The notes under the pieces: generated by a model | What the model saw: only the letters and a program-made list of their open reading frames with translations | Databases searched by the model: none | What the model was told of the DNA's origin: nothing | NCBI RefSeq assembly: GCF_002377945.1 | Contig: NZ_DFQV01000003.1 | Coordinates: 9,886 to 73,885 of the forward strand | Source of the DNA: Psychrobacter sp. UBA3480 | Lineage (GTDB): Bacteria > Pseudomonadota > Gammaproteobacteria > Pseudomonadales > Moraxellaceae | DNA: 64,000 nucleotides | Reading direction: 5' to 3' | Program-made: the position numbers and the translations under genes | Shown here: in pieces, positions 9,338 to 18,187 of the stretch | How the letters are laid out: the number at the start of each line of letters is the position of its first letter | Numbering within the stretch: the first letter of the stretch is position 1

Positions 9338-9796
9338 ATGACGCTAGTAACCTCGCTACGTATTGATACAGCTATCACGCCTGCCAGTTATTTACGCGCG
9401 CTGCTGTATGTAGGCTTGACTGGGGTTATGATGATATTAGCATGGTTTGCATCTTTTGCTTTGTGGCAGTATTTACTAATCTTAATAGTCTCGGCAGCAG
9501 TTGCAAGTTATCTGATTATATCGAGACCAATACTATTACATATTAGTCAGCCATCGCTCAGTCAGCGTATTGATAAAGAATGGCAATTACTGATACGAAC
9601 GGGCCGCGGCGATGAGTTATGGCAAGCAGAGTTAGTTGATATAAATCGCTATCAGTGGGCAATGAGTGTCGAATTCAATATTGTTGAGCCTTATCAAAAA
9701 ACGTTTTCGACTACTATATTTCGCGACCAAGTAAATCACGAGCAATGGCGACAGTTAAATATTTTAGCCAATACCAGTAAGGATAATGCTAGATAA
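9338..9796 (+). CDS. YgfX-like inner-membrane protein
   Basis: A 152-residue protein with two close membrane segments (about residues 20-42 and 44-66) and a soluble C-terminal part. The tail, WQLLIRTGRGDELWQAELV then FRDQVNHEQWRQLNIL, follows the layout of YgfX (formerly DUF1434/CptA). Position directly after sdhE is the same as in E. coli. There the pair was once described as a toxin-antitoxin system; the FAD-assembly role of SdhE is now better supported. The similarity is visible by pattern only, so the name is tentative. Confidence 0.55.
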   Translation: MTLVTSLRIDTAITPASYLRALLYVGLTGVMMILAWFASFALWQYLLILIVSAAVASYLIISRPILLHISQPSLSQRIDKEWQLLIRTGRGDELWQAELVDINRYQWAMSVEFNIVEPYQKTFSTTIFRDQVNHEQWRQLNILANTSKDNAR

Positions 9797-9887
9797 CTGG
9801 TTATCTACTGGTCTTAGACTTCTCCTTTTACGGTGAAAAATCTCTACACGTCATAACAAAATAGCTATCTCAAAGGACAAAGAGGTT

Positions 9888-9915
9888 TGTTATATTAAAA
9901 TCTGTTATATTAAAA
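9888..9915. repeat. Short tandem duplication
   Basis: TGTTATATTAAAA occurs twice at a spacing of 15 bases (9888-9900 and 9903-9915), in the AT-rich leader upstream of the YidB-like gene. It could be slippage or a duplicated promoter element. Confidence 0.6.
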
Positions 9916-10037
9916 ATAGAAAATAAAACTCGTAATTCTGCTGTCCCGTTATTAAAGAACATGTATGCAGATATGGTGTTTCATAAATTTTAGCAGTATT
10001 TTTGTACTAAACAATACGATAAAAAGAGGAATAGATA

Positions 10038-10751
10038 ATGAGCTTATTAGGGAATTTAGTGAGCCAAGTGGCACGTAGTGCAATGAATCCAGACGACGCT
10101 CAGCGCAATCCAGTTAACCAACGTACTGAAACACGGCAGACTGGCGGACTAGGTGATATTTTAGGTAGTGTGCTGGGCGGTGGCAGTCAGGCAGGTGGTT
10201 ATAGCCCTCAACAAAATAGTCGTCAAGCAGATAATGGTTTTGGCTTAGATGACATCATTGGTGGTCTCACGGGCGGTAGTCAGCGCGGCGGTATAAGTTC
10301 AGGTGCTGGCGGACTAGGTGATATTTTAGGTAGTGTATTAGGTGGTCAGCGTACTAATAATGGGTTTGGTGGTAAAGGTATGCTCGTCGCTGCGTTGATG
10401 CCTATGGTACTCAGTTGGATCAAACGTAATGGTGGTTTGAGTGGGGCGTTGTCAAAAATCACTGGTATGGGCTATGAAGGTCAAGCACGCTCTTGGATGA
10501 GTAATAACGAAGCAAACGATAATTTAAATCCAGACGAAATTAACCGTTTGTTTGACGAAAATGAAATTCAGCAAGTGGCCGCTCATACTGGTGCTAATGA
10601 AACTGAGGTAAGACAGGGACTCGCTGAGCTGTTGCCTGAGGTCATGAATCAGCTAACGCCTAATGGTAATCTAGATAATGAGTCTGAAGCTAATGAAGAG
10701 ATAGATCAAATCATTAGCCAGCTATCTAGCCGTCTTGGTAATTTTAAGTAG
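10038..10751 (+). CDS. YidB family (DUF937) protein
   Basis: A 237-residue soluble protein. Residues 1-120 are rich in Gly, Gln, Asn and Ser and contain two copies of GGLGDILGSVLGG, at about 35 and 90. Residues 150-215 (YEGQARSWMSNNEANDNLNP, then an INRLFDENEIQQVAAHTGAN segment) match the YidB/DUF937 core, a helical domain of unknown function widespread in proteobacteria. There is no signal peptide or clear membrane segment. It has a terminator of its own and appears monocistronic. The biochemical role is unknown. Confidence 0.72.
   Translation: MSLLGNLVSQVARSAMNPDDAQRNPVNQRTETRQTGGLGDILGSVLGGGSQAGGYSPQQNSRQADNGFGLDDIIGGLTGGSQRGGISSGAGGLGDILGSVLGGQRTNNGFGGKGMLVAALMPMVLSWIKRNGGLSGALSKITGMGYEGQARSWMSNNEANDNLNPDEINRLFDENEIQQVAAHTGANETEVRQGLAELLPEVMNQLTPNGNLDNESEANEEIDQIISQLSSRLGNFK
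10141..10171 (+). repeat. 31 bp exact direct repeat, copy 1
   Basis: These 31 bases recur without change at 10306-10336. They encode the repeated GGLGDILGSV segment of the YidB-like protein. The third-codon positions also match, which points to a recent duplication or gene conversion. Confidence 0.9.
10306..10336 (+). repeat. 31 bp exact direct repeat, copy 2
   Basis: Second copy of the repeat at 10141-10171, 165 bases apart and in the same reading frame of the YidB-like gene. Confidence 0.9.
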
Positions 10752-10857
10752 TTTGTTCAAGTAGTTTGGCAGCTTAGAATTTGAAACTTTCTAACTGAAT
10801 ACTTAAAAGCCGCCTCAATTAAAATAACTGGCAGTACTGTTTCTGGCAGTATTGATC

Positions 10858-10888
10858 AAAGGGCACGTTATATAACGTGCTCTTTTTT
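10858..10888 (+). terminator. Terminator after the YidB-like gene
   Basis: GCACGTTATATAACGTGC (10863-10880) is a perfect palindrome, extended by G-T and G-C pairs and followed by a T run on the plus strand. Confidence 0.85.
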
Positions 10889-10952
10889 ACGTCTATCACA
10901 ATAGTATGACTGTCGATAAATACCGTTTGGTAGTGACAGTGACAGCAAGGCG

Positions 10953-12044
10953 TTAAAATCGCTCGTCTAGCGACTCTGTGGTATGATTAAGTGCGGCAAA
11001 GCAGATATCGGTATTAAACCCTCTATACTGCAAAAATCGTAGCTGTTTGGCTTTTTCTTTTTGCTCAACTGGTATGTCATTACCGTATTTTTTGGTACGA
11101 GCTATCACCGCCAGTTTTAGCCAATCTACACCATCGACTAGGTTATCTGCATCATCATCTACAAACTCACTAAATTCATCAGACTCAGTATTTGCCATAT
11201 CGATTAGCTCATCGATGTTACCTGGCATAGCAATCTTCTTACGATAGAATTCTTGTTTGATCCGACCACGTCCACGACCTTTGCGAATGTTCTCACGTAT
11301 CAGCATTAGGGTAGTGCGGTAATCACTTTGATAACCTTTTTCTTCAAACTCATCAAGTAGTGCGTCAATTTTCTCTGGGTCTTGTTCTTTGTCGATCAGC
11401 TTTTGCTTTAGCTCAGCCTTACCGTACTCACGGCGTGATAAATAATAAAATGCGAGCCAACGCAATCGACTTTCTGCTTTGATCGCATCGATTTCTGCTT
11501 GTTTTTGTTCAGGGGTTCGTAAGTAGGCTTTGAGCGCGGCTGGTATGTTATCGTTTTGGCTGTCTGTTTCACTACCATTGATAGCAAAAAGCTCAGCTTC
11601 ATGTTCTGAGTTTTTGGATAGCGGCTCAGTGCTACGACCATTATCTGTTGCTAAGCTGTTGTCAACTTCGTCATTCTGAATGTCGAGTTTAACTTCTGCC
11701 AGCATCTCTTTGATGGTTTGCGCTTCGGGGGGTTGATATGTAGTGGTGTCACTAGGCTCAGCGGTAAAATTAGCCGCTGGATGAAAACGCTTTTTACGTT
11801 TTTTAGATTTAGAAGTTTTCTTTGACTTAGGAGAGGAGTCTTCAAAAAACGTTGTATTAATAGTAGCGTCATTCGTGACTGAATCATCTTTACTTGAACG
11901 AATAGTCCGTTTACTAAACTTCTCTGATTTTTTAGACTCTTTCGTATGAGAATTTTTAGGCAGTTTTTTTGATTTTCTATCAACAGAACTAGCTGAGTCG
12001 GGTGCCGACTCAGCTAGAATTTCAGCTAAGGTTTTAATTTTCAT
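10953..12044 (-). CDS. recX: RecX-type recombination regulator with a long N-terminal extension
   Basis: RecX binds RecA filaments and limits their growth. The RecX helical repeats are visible from about residue 190: RLRWLAFYYLSRREYGKAEL, then LLDEFEEKGYQSDYRTTLML, RKGRGRGRIKQEFYRKKI and a last repeat ending QLRFLQYRGFNTDICFAAL. The gene lies 40 bases downstream of recA on the same strand, the usual place. It is odd in length: 363 residues against about 150-170 for the family. Residues 1-185 are a Lys/Ser/Asp-rich, probably disordered extension with the basic cluster KSKKTSKSKKRKKRFH. An acidic insert (SDEFSEFVDDDADN) lies between the last two repeats. Confidence 0.82.
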   Translation of the reverse strand: MKIKTLAEILAESAPDSASSVDRKSKKLPKNSHTKESKKSEKFSKRTIRSSKDDSVTNDATINTTFFEDSSPKSKKTSKSKKRKKRFHPAANFTAEPSDTTTYQPPEAQTIKEMLAEVKLDIQNDEVDNSLATDNGRSTEPLSKNSEHEAELFAINGSETDSQNDNIPAALKAYLRTPEQKQAEIDAIKAESRLRWLAFYYLSRREYGKAELKQKLIDKEQDPEKIDALLDEFEEKGYQSDYRTTLMLIRENIRKGRGRGRIKQEFYRKKIAMPGNIDELIDMANTESDEFSEFVDDDADNLVDGVDWLKLAVIARTKKYGNDIPVEQKEKAKQLRFLQYRGFNTDICFAALNHTTESLDERF

Positions 12045-12084
12045 AATGAATCATAGTTACTGACAACGGTTAATCGTTAAACCA

Positions 12085-13137
12085 TTATTGTACAGGTTCA
12101 GAAGCCTGTTCTGCTTCTTCAGTTTCGTCGGCTTTGCTATTTTTCTTTGTACCAAGCTTTTCATCACGAATCTTGTCTTCGATTTCTTGAGCAATGGCAG
12201 GATTCTCTTTTAAGAAAAGCACAGAGTTAGCCTTACCTTGACCAATTTTTTCGTCGCCATAGCTGTACCAAGACCCTGCTTTGCCAACGGCTCCAATCTC
12301 CACACCTAAATCAATAACTTCGGCTAAGTGGTTAGTACCTTCACCGTAAGTAATTTCAAACTCAGCTTGGCGGAAAGGTGGTGCCATTTTATTTTTGATG
12401 ACTTTGACACGGGTCTGGTTACCGATGATTTCATCACCGTTTTTGACCGCACCAATGCGGCGAATATCCATACGTACAGAGGCGTAGAACTTCAGTGCGT
12501 TACCACCAGTTGTGGTCTCAGGACTACCGAACATAACACCGATTTTCATACGAATCTGGTTAATAAACACCACCATACAGTTAGAGCGTTTGGCGTTACC
12601 AGTGATTTTACGTAGGGCTTGGCTCATCAGGCGCGCTTGCAGACCCATGTGCGAGTCACCCATTTCACCTTCAATCTCGGCACGTGGCGTCAAGGCGGCT
12701 ACTGAGTCAATCACGATCATGTCTATTGCACCTGAGCGTACCAACATATCGGTAATTTCAAGTGCTTGCTCGCCATTGTCAGGCTGCGAGAGCAATAAGT
12801 CGTCAGTATTTACCCCAAGCTTGCGTGCATAAACAGGGTCAAGCGCGTGCTCAGCATCGATAAAGGCACAAGTACCACCTTGCTTTTGACACTCTGCAAT
12901 AGCTTGTAGGGTCATCGTCGTCTTACCTGAGCTTTCTGGGCCGTAAATTTCAACGATACGGCCTTTTGGTAGACCACCAATGCCAAGCGCAATGTCTAAT
13001 CCTAGAGAGCCTGTAGAGACCACATCGACATCCATAATGGCCGAGTCATCGCCTAGATGCATGATGGTGTTTTTACCAAATTGCTTTTCGATTTGACCTA
13101 ATGCCGCTTTGAGGGCCTTGGCTTTATTGTCGTCCAT
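12085..13137 (-). CDS. recA: Recombinase RecA
   Basis: RecA forms filaments on single-stranded DNA and drives strand exchange and the DNA damage response. The 350-residue protein has Walker A GPESSGKT (residues 66-73), the [15 protein letters not shown]alker B region, the [19 protein letters not shown] loop 2 region and an acidic tail. The start Met is preceded by AAGGA. recX follows on the same strand. I found no CTGT-N8-ACAG LexA box in the 360 bases upstream, which fits a family (Moraxellaceae) in which LexA is often missing. Confidence 0.98.
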   Translation of the reverse strand: MDDNKAKALKAALGQIEKQFGKNTIMHLGDDSAIMDVDVVSTGSLGLDIALGIGGLPKGRIVEIYGPESSGKTTMTLQAIAECQKQGGTCAFIDAEHALDPVYARKLGVNTDDLLLSQPDNGEQALEITDMLVRSGAIDMIVIDSVAALTPRAEIEGEMGDSHMGLQARLMSQALRKITGNAKRSNCMVVFINQIRMKIGVMFGSPETTTGGNALKFYASVRMDIRRIGAVKNGDEIIGNQTRVKVIKNKMAPPFRQAEFEITYGEGTNHLAEVIDLGVEIGAVGKAGSWYSYGDEKIGQGKANSVLFLKENPAIAQEIEDKIRDEKLGTKKNSKADETEEAEQASEPVQ

Positions 13138-13604
13138 ATTGGATTCCTTGTTTTCGGTAGTTAAGTTGATGCTATAAATAAAATATTGGTACTGTTAAAA
13201 CCTTTGGCAAACGCATACTGACTGTTATGAAGTCGGCAATTATTGTTTGGCTGTTTTATCGAAAAATAGGTTGTCACGTGACTGGTATAGGTAGTAGTAT
13301 CGAATGTATCGTTCTACTATACAGTAAAATTAAATAGCTAGAGAAGTAAAAATAAGTCCGTAATACACTGTCGTTATCGTTGTTTTTAGTCAGACTTGGC
13401 GTGCTCATTACTTGACTTAACTTCTTAACACTGTTGATTTGATAAGGTAATTATAACAAAAGAAAAGCACTATAATGCTCATTGAGGGATGCTAGACGAC
13501 ACTATCTGTCGCATGTTATAAGGCTGAAAATCTACAGAAATGATGCGATAGGTCGCTGTTGTTTTGAACCTGATAATGACTATGCTTGTCAACAGATTTA
13601 GGAG

Positions 13605-13832
13605 TTGTCCACAATAAATAAAAGGCTTATTTTTGCTAATTGTGAAACATTATGAATAATTAAATTATTTTAGAAATTATTTAAAATAATTTTTTATGTG
13701 TGTAAATTTAATGTAAATTATTGATTTTAAATGCTTTATAAATTGTACAAAAAATGAACGATTTTACCTTATCCTTTAAGTTGCTTAGCTATAAAGTTGT
13801 CAAGTGGTGACTTATGCACAGGGTTATCCACA
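13605..13832. other. DnaA-box cluster with an AT-rich segment, origin-like
   Basis: Within the 1,056-base gene-free interval between trmB and recA there is a perfect DnaA box, TTATCCACA, at 13824-13832. A one-mismatch box, TTATGCACA, lies just before it at 13812-13820 in the same orientation. A third, TTGTCCACA, lies at 13605-13613. Between them 13614-13760 is extremely AT-rich and contains an 11 bp inverted repeat (13662-13672 with 13682-13692). Adjacent tandem boxes beside an AT-rich stretch are the layout of a replication origin or a DnaA-titrating locus. There is no dnaA, dnaN or rpmH in the window, so oriC itself cannot be claimed. The rest of 13138-14130 shows nothing further that I recognise. 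Confidence 0.5.
13662..13692. repeat. AT-only inverted repeat
   Basis: AAATTATTTTA (13662-13672) and TAAAATAATTT (13682-13692) are perfect inverted copies with a nine-base spacer, inside the AT-rich core next to the DnaA boxes. Confidence 0.85.
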
Positions 13833-14130
13833 GCTTATGGGGAGAACTCTGTAAAGCCTTATAATACATAAGTTTACGTAGATTATTAGTATTAGGAACG
13901 GATTCTATATTTCGTTTCTAATCACTTTAGAGAAGCAATTTTGTCTACAAACAACGCTATGAGCGCTATGTTTCACAAATTATAAATTTATCTTTTTTTA
14001 TGCATAATCATACTATAGGCATTAAAAGTCAGGAGTATGACTCAAGATATACACCTAAGATGTCAGCAGACATAGTTATGCATAGGATGTCTAGTATTTT
14101 TAGAGATATTTTCTATGACATATGGAAGGC

Positions 14131-14162
14131 CAAAAAAAGCGGCTACATCAGATAGCCGCTTT
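14131..14162 (-). terminator. Terminator of trmB
   Basis: AAAGCGGCTA / TAGCCGCTTT (14136-14145 with 14153-14162) with a seven-base loop. On the minus strand a run of seven T follows. It lies 31 bases past the trmB stop codon. Confidence 0.9.
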
Positions 14163-14193
14163 GTCAAAATTATCAAAAGTAAAGCTGTATTAA

Positions 14194-15033
14194 TCAGTCT
14201 TTGATATAGATCAAATCCCAAACACCATGCCCACGGTCGAGGCCACGACGTTCAAACTTAGTCATTGGACGAAAGTCAGGACGCTCAGTGAAATTACCTG
14301 TACCTGCTTTGTTGGTCAATCCAGCGAAACCATCCAATACTTCAACCATCCAAAATGCATAGTGCTCCCAGTCAGTTGCTGTATGGAACCAGCCGCCTTG
14401 TTTTAAGCTGCGCGTAACAATGGTCATACGTTCAGGACTGACGAAACGACGCTTATAGTGGCGCTTCTTTTGCCATGGGTCAGGAAAGTATAGCTGAATA
14501 CGGTCGATATGGTTTTCTGGTAGCTGCTTGAGCAATTGAATGGCATCACCGTTAATGATTTTTACGTTGCTCAAATCTTGGGTGCCAGCCATATACGCAC
14601 ATTTACCAATACCAGGCTCATGCACTTCTACACCGACAAAATTACGAGTAGGGTCAGCGGCTGCCATCTCAATAAATGAATCACCCAAGCCAAAACCAAT
14701 CTCTACTGTAAGCGGCGCATCTGGGCCGTTAGGGCTATCAGCGAATAACGCACGTAGGTTGTCAATACCGGTAAGATCGCCATCACCAAAACTGTTATTG
14801 ACCAAATACTCAGAAAATTCTGGAGCAGTTAGTGCAAGCTCGGCGTTTTTGTTCATGTGCGTACGGCGCTTCATAAACGTATTGACGATGCGGATATGCT
14901 TGTCAGAGGTCGGTTCTATCTCTTGGCTAGTGCTGTTATCGATATCGATAGGCTCGCTTGTGCTATTAAGGGTTTGCTCATCAGTAGTATCGGTACTATT
15001 GACGTTGTCATTGATATCAGAATGTTGACTCAT
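14194..15033 (-). CDS. trmB: tRNA (guanine-N7-)-methyltransferase
   Basis: TrmB methylates guanosine 46 in the tRNA variable loop. The SAM-binding motif [15 protein letters not shown] lies at about residues 109-123. The catalytic and tRNA-binding block [18 protein letters not shown] lies near 181-198, and the C-terminal [15 protein letters not shown] motif is present. The length of 279 includes about 45 Ser/Thr/Asp-rich N-terminal residues not needed for the fold, so a later start is possible. The family core begins around [15 protein letters not shown]. Confidence 0.95.
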   Translation of the reverse strand: MSQHSDINDNVNSTDTTDEQTLNSTSEPIDIDNSTSQEIEPTSDKHIRIVNTFMKRRTHMNKNAELALTAPEFSEYLVNNSFGDGDLTGIDNLRALFADSPNGPDAPLTVEIGFGLGDSFIEMAAADPTRNFVGVEVHEPGIGKCAYMAGTQDLSNVKIINGDAIQLLKQLPENHIDRIQLYFPDPWQKKRHYKRRFVSPERMTIVTRSLKQGGWFHTATDWEHYAFWMVEVLDGFAGLTNKAGTGNFTERPDFRPMTKFERRGLDRGHGVWDLIYIKD

Positions 15034-15234
15034 AGGATTCGTAAGGCTTAATTAGGTGGGTGATGTTTGCTTATTATAAGTTAAATCCATACAACTGTGA
15101 ACGGACAATCCTATTTTCGCGTATTTGCTGGTCAGTGCTGTGGTTTCTCTATGTTACACACGGGTTTTAGCGTTATCATATAATGGTATTTTTCAAATGC
15201 TTTTTCTAAGAGTCAGCAAGTAGAGCGTGTTGCC

Positions 15235-16164
15235 ATGTTATTTATCGAGACATATTCACCGCCACCATTTTATCAAGAAGCGCTAACACCTACTAAACGT
15301 AAGCAGTTAGACAAGTGGTTCATCGGTAATCGTAGCCAGCGTTATTACCTCAAACGTTTTGAACAATTCGATCAGCAAGGTTATCTGTCGCCAAAGTGGC
15401 ATTGGGCTGCGTTTTTTATCACTTTTCCTTGGCTGCTATACCGTAAGCGTTATATGGATGCGATTGTGTATAGTGTCGCAGGGTGGTCTTTTATTCAGCT
15501 AAATGTGGCACTGGTGCTAGTCGCCTTTGAGTTTGTAGCGATGTCTTACGTACCTGATGCTTATCAGATGGCAACACGTATCGGCATTGCTGCCGTTATT
15601 TGGCTATTTTGGTCGTTTATGGTGGCACGCTGGACTGATGCGTATTACTATCGAATGGCAAGGCGTGAGATCGCTGATGCGATAAATGATCATTCGCGAG
15701 ATGAGGCAGCACAGAAGGCGCATCTGCAAAGAGAGGGTAGCGTTAGCTTGTTTGGACTGGCATTAGGGTTTGGTTTTTTTGCGTTTTCGCTATTAGTGAT
15801 TAAGGTGCAGTTCTTACCGATTATTGCCAAGCCAAAAGCAAACGAAGTATTGTTTGATGCTTATGATATTGCAAAGAATGCCCAAAATCGAGTGGCGTTG
15901 ATTTATCAACAGACAGGGCAGTGCCCAGTAAATTTGCCCCTGAGTACTGAGCAGCAGCAACTACGCATGCATGTCGATAGTCAGGCCGCTGGCGTAACAG
16001 AAACCGACTGTGCGGTAGTGGCAACGATTCAGAACGTGACGTTTCCAATACGCTACTTAAACGAGCAGACGCTGGTCTTTTATCATATACCAGACAGTGA
16101 TAACTGGGATTGCACCAGCTCACTGAATAAAAAACAAGCCCCTAAAAACTGCATAGCTGATTAG
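15235..16164 (+). CDS. Membrane protein, DUF2628-like, with a pilin-like C-terminal domain
   Basis: A 309-residue protein. Residues 50-135 resemble DUF2628 membrane proteins: SPKWHWAAFFITFPWLLYRK followed by two membrane spans. A third span lies at about 172-197. The part after it looks like the globular head of a type IV pilin. AKNAQNRVALIYQQTGQCP reads like the end of the pilin helix, and the tail has WDC then PKNC, the classic C-terminal disulfide loop (Cys293, Cys306). Cys230 and Cys259 could form another pair. There is no prepilin leader. The domain may sit in the periplasm, anchored by the third span. Function unknown. Confidence 0.6.
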   Translation: MLFIETYSPPPFYQEALTPTKRKQLDKWFIGNRSQRYYLKRFEQFDQQGYLSPKWHWAAFFITFPWLLYRKRYMDAIVYSVAGWSFIQLNVALVLVAFEFVAMSYVPDAYQMATRIGIAAVIWLFWSFMVARWTDAYYYRMARREIADAINDHSRDEAAQKAHLQREGSVSLFGLALGFGFFAFSLLVIKVQFLPIIAKPKANEVLFDAYDIAKNAQNRVALIYQQTGQCPVNLPLSTEQQQLRMHVDSQAAGVTETDCAVVATIQNVTFPIRYLNEQTLVFYHIPDSDNWDCTSSLNKKQAPKNCIAD

Positions 16165-16169
16165 GGGCT
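16129..16169 (-). terminator. Terminator of the KefC-type gene, inside the 3' end of the convergent gene
   Basis: AGCCCCTAA / TTAGGGGCT (16137-16145 with 16161-16169). The T run (TTGTTTTTTATT) appears only on the minus strand. The stem includes the last codons and stop of the convergent gene ending at 16164, so coding and termination signals overlap. Confidence 0.82.
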
Positions 16170-16209
16170 GTATTTCACGAGTGCTTGTAGATGTTGCTAG
16201 TACTGAGAG

Positions 16210-18096
16210 CTAATGCTTAGAGTCCGTTGCAGTATCATCTTTTTCCTCAACTGGTGTTGCTTGGCTCTTTAACGCCTCATAAAAATCGGTTAAATCCATT
16301 TTTCGTGCTTTACCAATATCTTCATCAAACAAGCTTTCAAGCTCAGCCATTGCTGATTGTGCGGACTCAATCATGCTGGCTTCATCATCGTAAATTGCTT
16401 GTTGGCGTTCGATCAAATCATCATCATAATCACGGAATGTTTTTACTGTTTCTCGCGCTTTTTCTGGTGAGATGCCTAATAACTGTAGTGATTCGCGTGA
16501 CATGTCCAAAGACGACAAGTAAGTCTCACGCCAAATATGACGCACGCCAACTTCACGCAAGCGATAATAGTGCTGACGATCACGTGCTCTTGCCAATACA
16601 ATCAGTTCAGGATAATTCTTACGAAGATACTGAGCGGTAGTGATAGAGCGTTCTAAGTCATCGATGGCAAGAATAAATACCCGCGCTTTCTGAATGCCTG
16701 CCGCTCGTAAAATCTCAGGATTTTTCGGATCGCCATAATAGACTTGGTTACCAAATTTTCTTACAAAATCTACTCGGTTTGCAGAGCGTTCGATGGCGGT
16801 AAATTCGATATTATGCATGCGCAGTACACGGCCAATAATCTGACCGACGCGGCCGAAGCCTGCAATAATGACCTGATGTTCATGATCGGGAATGGTATCG
16901 TATTCGCGACTCGGTTTGCTCTTGGCAAATAACGGTTCGCCCACTTTTTCTAATAACAAGAATGCCAGAGGTGTCAGCGCCATCGAGATAGTAACGACAA
17001 GATTGAGAGTATTGGCAAGCTCGGGACGTAAGACGTTTTGGGCAGTAGCAACACTAAACAGGACAAAGGCAAACTCACCACCTTGGGCTAGGGTTACGCC
17101 CAATCTGATACTGGTCGGCCAGCGGTTGCCTGATACTTTGGCAATACCTGCAATCACTGCAAACTTGATAAACATCAAGGCGAGGGCGCAGCCAATAATA
17201 AAGATGGGCTCTGCCAAAATGAGCTTGACGTCGGTAAGCATACCGACCGACATAAAGAACAGACCTAATAGCAACCCTTTAAAAGGTTCGATACTGGCTT
17301 CTAATTCGTGACGATATTCGGAATCTGCTAACAATACACCTGTCAAAAATGCACCTAACGCCATTGATAGACCGATTTGACCCATCAAGATAGATACGCC
17401 CATCACGATAAATAGCGCGACCGCTGTCAGTAGTTCTGATGCACCACTGGAAGCCACAAATTTAAAGAATGGTCGAACCACATAACGGCTGGCAAAAATC
17501 AGACCGGCAAAGACAGCAAATACTTTACCAAAATAAATCAAATCGTAGCTTTGCTCACGCACCCCTGATAAGAACGGAATGACTGCTAACAAGGGAATGA
17601 CCGCAATATCTTGGAATAATAAGATAGTGAAGGCTTCTCGACCATGCGTGCTTGAAAGCTGCTGTTTTTCAGTCAGTATCTGTAGTACAAATGCAGTAGA
17701 AGACAGGGCTAAACCAAAACCAACAATAAAGGCAGTATCTAGTTGTAAGGAGAAAAACTGGTGTAGGAGCCACATCAGTAGCGTACCAGTCAAACCGACC
17801 TGCAAACCGCCCAATACAAATATAGAGCGGCGCAATGCCCAGAGCCGCGAAGGCTGGAGCTCAAGCCCGATAATAAACAGCAGCATGACCACGCCAAACT
17901 CTGAGAAGTGCAATAAACTTTCAGCGTCGCCTGCCACATCCAAGCCACTTGGGCCCAATATGAGTCCGGTGATGAGGTAGCCTAAAACTGTTGCAATGCC
18001 GAAGCGTTTACCGAGAGGGACAAAGAGCAATGCTGCTCCCAAAAAGATAGTGGCTTGCAACATGAGATTTGGTGAGCCGGCGGCGGCAGCAAACAT
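16210..18096 (-). CDS. Monovalent cation:proton antiporter-2 (KefB/KefC type)
   Basis: A 628-residue CPA2 transporter. About 12 membrane segments fill residues 1-385, including the ITGLILGPSGLDV and MALGAFLTGVLLADSEYRHELE blocks typical of KefB/KefC. Residues 405-520 form an RCK_N (TrkA-N) Rossmann domain with HQVIIAGFGRVGQIIGRVL. KefB/KefC export K+ in exchange for H+ and protect against electrophiles when glutathione adducts bind the RCK domain. No kefF or kefG partner gene is nearby, so glutathione gating is not proven. AAGGAG precedes the start. Confidence 0.88.
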   Translation of the reverse strand: MFAAAAGSPNLMLQATIFLGAALLFVPLGKRFGIATVLGYLITGLILGPSGLDVAGDAESLLHFSEFGVVMLLFIIGLELQPSRLWALRRSIFVLGGLQVGLTGTLLMWLLHQFFSLQLDTAFIVGFGLALSSTAFVLQILTEKQQLSSTHGREAFTILLFQDIAVIPLLAVIPFLSGVREQSYDLIYFGKVFAVFAGLIFASRYVVRPFFKFVASSGASELLTAVALFIVMGVSILMGQIGLSMALGAFLTGVLLADSEYRHELEASIEPFKGLLLGLFFMSVGMLTDVKLILAEPIFIIGCALALMFIKFAVIAGIAKVSGNRWPTSIRLGVTLAQGGEFAFVLFSVATAQNVLRPELANTLNLVVTISMALTPLAFLLLEKVGEPLFAKSKPSREYDTIPDHEHQVIIAGFGRVGQIIGRVLRMHNIEFTAIERSANRVDFVRKFGNQVYYGDPKNPEILRAAGIQKARVFILAIDDLERSITTAQYLRKNYPELIVLARARDRQHYYRLREVGVRHIWRETYLSSLDMSRESLQLLGISPEKARETVKTFRDYDDDLIERQQAIYDDEASMIESAQSAMAELESLFDEDIGKARKMDLTDFYEALKSQATPVEEKDDTATDSKH

Positions 18097-18187
18097 CTGG
18101 GCTCCTTAAAAATTTGAATAAAATATACAATATAAAATCAACGTGGCTAAAATCAGTATGGCTAAAACTACATCGCGCTAGTATCTA

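Noticed and set aside
9004-9796. SdhE-YgfX pair as a toxin-antitoxin system
   Set aside because: The early toxin-antitoxin description in E. coli is not well supported, and SdhE is an established FAD-assembly factor. The pair is annotated on that basis.
13138-13500. LexA-type SOS box upstream of recA
   Set aside because: Several CTGT words were checked but none is followed at the right spacing by ACAG; the best (near 13556) has two mismatches. No box is claimed.
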